The notes under the pieces are model-generated. The model made no database searches, had not been told where the DNA came from, and worked only from the letters and a program-made list of their open reading frames with translations. The position numbers were made by a program, and so were the translations under genes. This document shows, in pieces, positions 61,257 through 64,000 of a stretch of 64,000 nt of DNA; position 1 is the first letter of the stretch; each line of letters starts with the position of its first letter. This DNA comes from Aliivibrio sp. S3MY1 (GTDB taxonomy: Bacteria; Pseudomonadota; Gammaproteobacteria; Enterobacterales; Vibrionaceae), in NCBI RefSeq assembly GCF_028765575.1, contig NZ_JARACO010000009.1, forward strand, positions 1 through 64,000. Direction: 5' to 3'.

Positions 61257-62588
61257 TATGCTGAAGTTAGTGTTTATTTCTTCGATGATATTATCTAGTT
61301 TTACGGTTCTTAATTCATTTTCAGGTTTGATCTGGATATCAGAATCAATATTCTTTTCTTGTTGTACGATGAGTTCATTTAGGACGTGGTTTAAGCCGAA
61401 CTCAATCAATTTTGGGTAATGTTTTTCAGCTTGCTTTAATGTAGAGGATATTAATTTAGTATTACAATGATTACCGTTAAAGAAGAGTGTGGAATATTTT
61501 TTAGCAGATAATTCGATGTTTGAAGGACTTGTGTCTTTTGATGACGCTAATAGATAAGCGATTTCATTTTGTGGTGAAAGAGTAAGCTCATTTTTAATAA
61601 AACTACCCGTTCGAGCAAGAACACTTCCCGAATCAAAATGCATTACTGAACAATCATTAAAGCTATGATTCAATGATGTGCGGTTTTGTTCTTTAATTAG
61701 ATATTCTATGGGGGTAATCGGGTGAGCCAGATTATAAATAGCATAATGAGCAGTGTTACTTTGAAAGTCGAGGTGTTGCTCATGATGAATAAGCTCTCCT
61801 GATAGCGTGTATTCACTTAACGTTTGATCAGCGATACTTGGTAAGAATTTAAAGTCAGTTCTAGTATAACTAATTCTACCGTTAATGAATGCATCTTGAA
61901 GTTCCTCTGCTACAGTCAATTTTCTACCTGATAGAGCTCTATCCGTGATTAAATCTCGGGTAATCGTAGGGTTAACCTTAGTTGCGGCATTTGCATCATG
62001 CCATTGTGTGGGTACATTACAAACATGTTGAACGCCTTCTACATTAAACCCTCTTTGTTGGACTTGGTTTATTCGCCCTACAGCATCAAATTGTTTTGCT
62101 AAAGAGATCCCTGTGGTTGTTAGATAGTTATTACGGTTCGACTTTGAGCTCATTTTGCGCATATGTAAATTAGTCACTTTAATCAATGCGGCTTTGAGTG
62201 CTTGGTTTTGATCAAAATCAAACTCGCCTTTATTGTATCGATTCAAAGTTAAAGTAATGCCTATTTCACTAATATCATTAAAGATACAACGTCCATGCTC
62301 AGAGTCAGGTGTTAAGTTTTTAATATGTTCAGCGATTAAATCTCCTTGAGGGTCGGGGTCTGTTGCTATGATTATTGGTTGTCCATTTAGCGCTCTTAAA
62401 TCTTCAATAATGGTTTTGTTTATTGGTTGTTGAACAATATTATTATTATGAAACGTATAATCATATAGGTGGCCAGAAGTGGCCATTACACTTGTAATTA
62501 CCCCTAGTTTAAATAAATTATGCTGTAAAAGAGCCGCAATCTTTGGACTCTCAACAATAATGTTTTTACCACTCCCAAGAATCATCAA
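61254..62588 (-). CDS. Short type IA DNA topoisomerase-like protein
   Basis: 444 residues. Toprim start NIIVESPKIAALLQ, GHLYDY, then IIIATDPDPQGDLIAEHI in place of the common DPDREGE. The putative catalytic Tyr is in GRISYTRTDF near residue 240, the family's YxRTD pattern. It lacks the C-terminal zinc ribbons and is much shorter than TopA (about 865) or TopB (about 650). Plasmid-borne type IA topoisomerases occur near transfer genes. The start overlaps the upstream gene by 23 bp. Confidence 0.8.
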   Translation of the reverse strand: MMILGSGKNIIVESPKIAALLQHNLFKLGVITSVMATSGHLYDYTFHNNNIVQQPINKTIIEDLRALNGQPIIIATDPDPQGDLIAEHIKNLTPDSEHGRCIFNDISEIGITLTLNRYNKGEFDFDQNQALKAALIKVTNLHMRKMSSKSNRNNYLTTTGISLAKQFDAVGRINQVQQRGFNVEGVQHVCNVPTQWHDANAATKVNPTITRDLITDRALSGRKLTVAEELQDAFINGRISYTRTDFKFLPSIADQTLSEYTLSGELIHHEQHLDFQSNTAHYAIYNLAHPITPIEYLIKEQNRTSLNHSFNDCSVMHFDSGSVLARTGSFIKNELTLSPQNEIAYLLASSKDTSPSNIELSAKKYSTLFFNGNHCNTKLISSTLKQAEKHYPKLIEFGLNHVLNELIVQQEKNIDSDIQIKPENELRTVKLDNIIEEINTNFSI

Positions 62589-63591
62589 TCCCCCTGCCTT
62601 CTGTTGAAGGGCTATTTGATTTTTGATTGGGGCTATTACTTTCAGGTAATTGTTTATAAAAATTATCAGTATGAACGCTGCATGATGCGGCTTTAAAAAT
62701 ACCGTTTAAATGACCGTAACAAGTTTCATCAACTTCGATGCAGTTTACGCTTTCTGTTATCAATTGCCCTGATAGTGACTTTGTTGTTTGTTTACACATG
62801 CGATTGTATTGACTCACTGGCCCATCAATTCGACCACATTCAACGGCACGTTTGCCAGTATTGTCTATGCTTGAACCGCTGACATAACAAGCTGAACCAA
62901 GATTCATATTGGCTGGCAAATTCTTACAGGATTCTACTATTGGAATAGGCGTCCCATCGGGGTATCGTTTAATTTGTTTTGTTTCATCGTCCGTCTCATA
63001 ACCAATTACACACATCTCGTAGTCAACGGTCGGACGGCTACATTTAATTTTTCTCCATTCATCCGAGAAAGCATCCCCTTCTTTTAAATAACAGGTATCT
63101 GGACTTGAAGGTCCATTGTCTGTTATGGAACAAGGAACAATAATATTTTTTCCTGTACTATCTTGCGTGTAACACATTTCATCTTCTGGTTCTGTAGGTA
63201 TTGGGTCGGGATTAGGGAGACCATTTCCATTACCGCTATTACCTCCGTTATCATCGTCACCAAACAAATCATCTATGGTTTTATCTTTGATAGCATTTAG
63301 TTCACTACATACTTGTCCTGTTAACCCTGCGGCTATATCACCAAGAGTAGGGAGCCCAATCAAATCAAAATCCATGTTACAGCTTGCCATTGGATTGAAC
63401 CATGTTGAAGGGTTCCCACTCGTAGTATCAATATCGCATTCATAATCAATAGCTGGAGAGGGGAGAGTTATAGTTAAAGAGTCACATGAATTAGATGGAC
63501 TTATAGCCCAAGTTTTTTGCGGTTCTGATTTTTCAGCAAATGCGTAAGAAGTAGAAAACAAAGCCACTATTAATGCCATTTTTATTTTCAT
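62566..63591 (-). CDS. Cysteine-rich exported protein
   Basis: 341 residues with a signal peptide (ALIVALFSTSYAFA, cleavage near residue 19). About 18 cysteines in the mature part, with a Gly/Asn/Pro-rich linker near 115-135. The many Cys imply disulfides in the periplasm, fitting the DsbC-like protein nearby. Such proteins are typical of conjugative pilus or mating-pair genes. I cannot name the family. Confidence 0.65.
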   Translation of the reverse strand: MKIKMALIVALFSTSYAFAEKSEPQKTWAISPSNSCDSLTITLPSPAIDYECDIDTTSGNPSTWFNPMASCNMDFDLIGLPTLGDIAAGLTGQVCSELNAIKDKTIDDLFGDDDNGGNSGNGNGLPNPDPIPTEPEDEMCYTQDSTGKNIIVPCSITDNGPSSPDTCYLKEGDAFSDEWRKIKCSRPTVDYEMCVIGYETDDETKQIKRYPDGTPIPIVESCKNLPANMNLGSACYVSGSSIDNTGKRAVECGRIDGPVSQYNRMCKQTTKSLSGQLITESVNCIEVDETCYGHLNGIFKAASCSVHTDNFYKQLPESNSPNQKSNSPSTEGRGIDDSWEW

Positions 63592-64000
63592 ATCGAATGT
63601 CCTGTAATGGTTTGTAACGTTGATATTTTTGCGACTTCTTCGACTCTTTGAACAATAGTCTTTGAAGCGATAACTATTTGATTGTTAACTAGTGTGTTTT
63701 TTTCTATAGATTCGTTATAGGTGGTGTAAGCATATTCGTAAATAGCGGTTCCCCAAGCGTCACTATTAAAACCGCACCACGCCATTGCGGTGATAGATTC
63801 AGTGAAAGGAAGGTAAGCAATTAATCCTATTAGATCAGCGAGAGCATGCTCTGTTTTATCACTCAGAGGATAGCGACAAACTGAAGGCAGATTGTTAAAT
63901 ATTTTAGCAATATCATGAATTTCACTATTTAGCGTCCATGTTTCTTTTTCTTCGAATGAATGCCAAATTGCGAGAACATCTTGACTGTACTGTTCTAAAT
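63588..64000 (-). CDS. Partial protein, 5' end off the window
   Basis: The open frame continues without a stop to the right edge, so the ATG at 63785 is not the real start. At least 136 residues are visible, ending KISTLQTITGHSI. The sequence around SITAMAWCGFNSDAWG is distinctive. Its stop overlaps the next start by 4 bp, so it is in the same leftward operon as the Cys-rich protein and topoisomerase. Not recognised. Confidence 0.6.
   Translation of the reverse strand, partial: LEQYSQDVLAIWHSFEEKETWTLNSEIHDIAKIFNNLPSVCRYPLSDKTEHALADLIGLIAYLPFTESITAMAWCGFNSDAWGTAIYEYAYTTYNESIEKNTLVNNQIVIASKTIVQRVEEVAKISTLQTITGHSI

Overview
The window is AT-rich and reads as part of a large, probably conjugative or mobilisable plasmid (or a plasmid-like integrated element) of a marine Vibrionaceae, with Aliivibrio or Vibrio the best guess. 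I base this on base composition, a stand-alone parA, a plasmid-type set of genes (ParB-like, DUF932, LPD29, Toprim and topoisomerase proteins), many small unrecognised ORFs, and an orphan T6SS effector cassette. No rRNA, tRNA, CRISPR array or recognisable replication initiator was seen.

Layout. (1) 0-4.7 kb: a cut-off membrane protein gene at the left edge, parA with a small downstream partner, and a run of small genes. (2) 4.8-10.4 kb: a T6SS cargo cassette, made of a DUF6484 protein, a PAAR-like/DUF3289 effector and a small membrane protein that is a candidate immunity protein. It is followed by a DUF2809 gene, a frameshifted IS5-family element and decayed copies of the effector and immunity genes. 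(3) 10.4-25.8 kb: a complete DNA phosphorothioation island. The restriction genes dptF-dptG-dptH run rightward and the modification genes dndB-C-D-E run leftward. A membrane protein and a second DGQHR-domain protein sit behind dptH. There is no dndA, so a host cysteine desulfurase presumably supplies sulfur. (4) 25.8-27.7 kb: gene relics and a PIN/NYN-like protein. (5) 28-47.4 kb: about a dozen small transcription modules of mostly unknown genes, including LPD29, DUF932 and ParB-like proteins. Many start with nearly the same promoter and many end with a terminator plus the palindrome ATTTTTCWGAAAAAT. (6) 47.7-64 kb: a large unknown protein, a leftward operon ending in a 1788-residue Toprim protein with 20 copies of a 23-residue acidic repeat, a membrane-anchored DsbC-like protein, a short type IA topoisomerase and cysteine-rich exported proteins. 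This looks like plasmid transfer or processing machinery.

The most unusual feature is the regulatory architecture of region 5, which also appears at 2.9-4.7 kb. A promoter cassette (TTGCGG-TATAAT, then the dyad TGAC-N3-GTCA at the expected transcription start, then AGTTAAGCAA) recurs at nine closely matching sites plus several divergent ones. The dyad arms are kept while the central three bases vary, as expected for a dimeric regulator site. Two further dispersed motifs lie upstream of subsets of these promoters: GTAnTAC-N4-GTAnTAC (8 copies, one upstream of parA) and AATAAGACATT. Together they suggest a plasmid-wide, coordinately controlled set of genes, perhaps expressed on plasmid entry. 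That role is inference.
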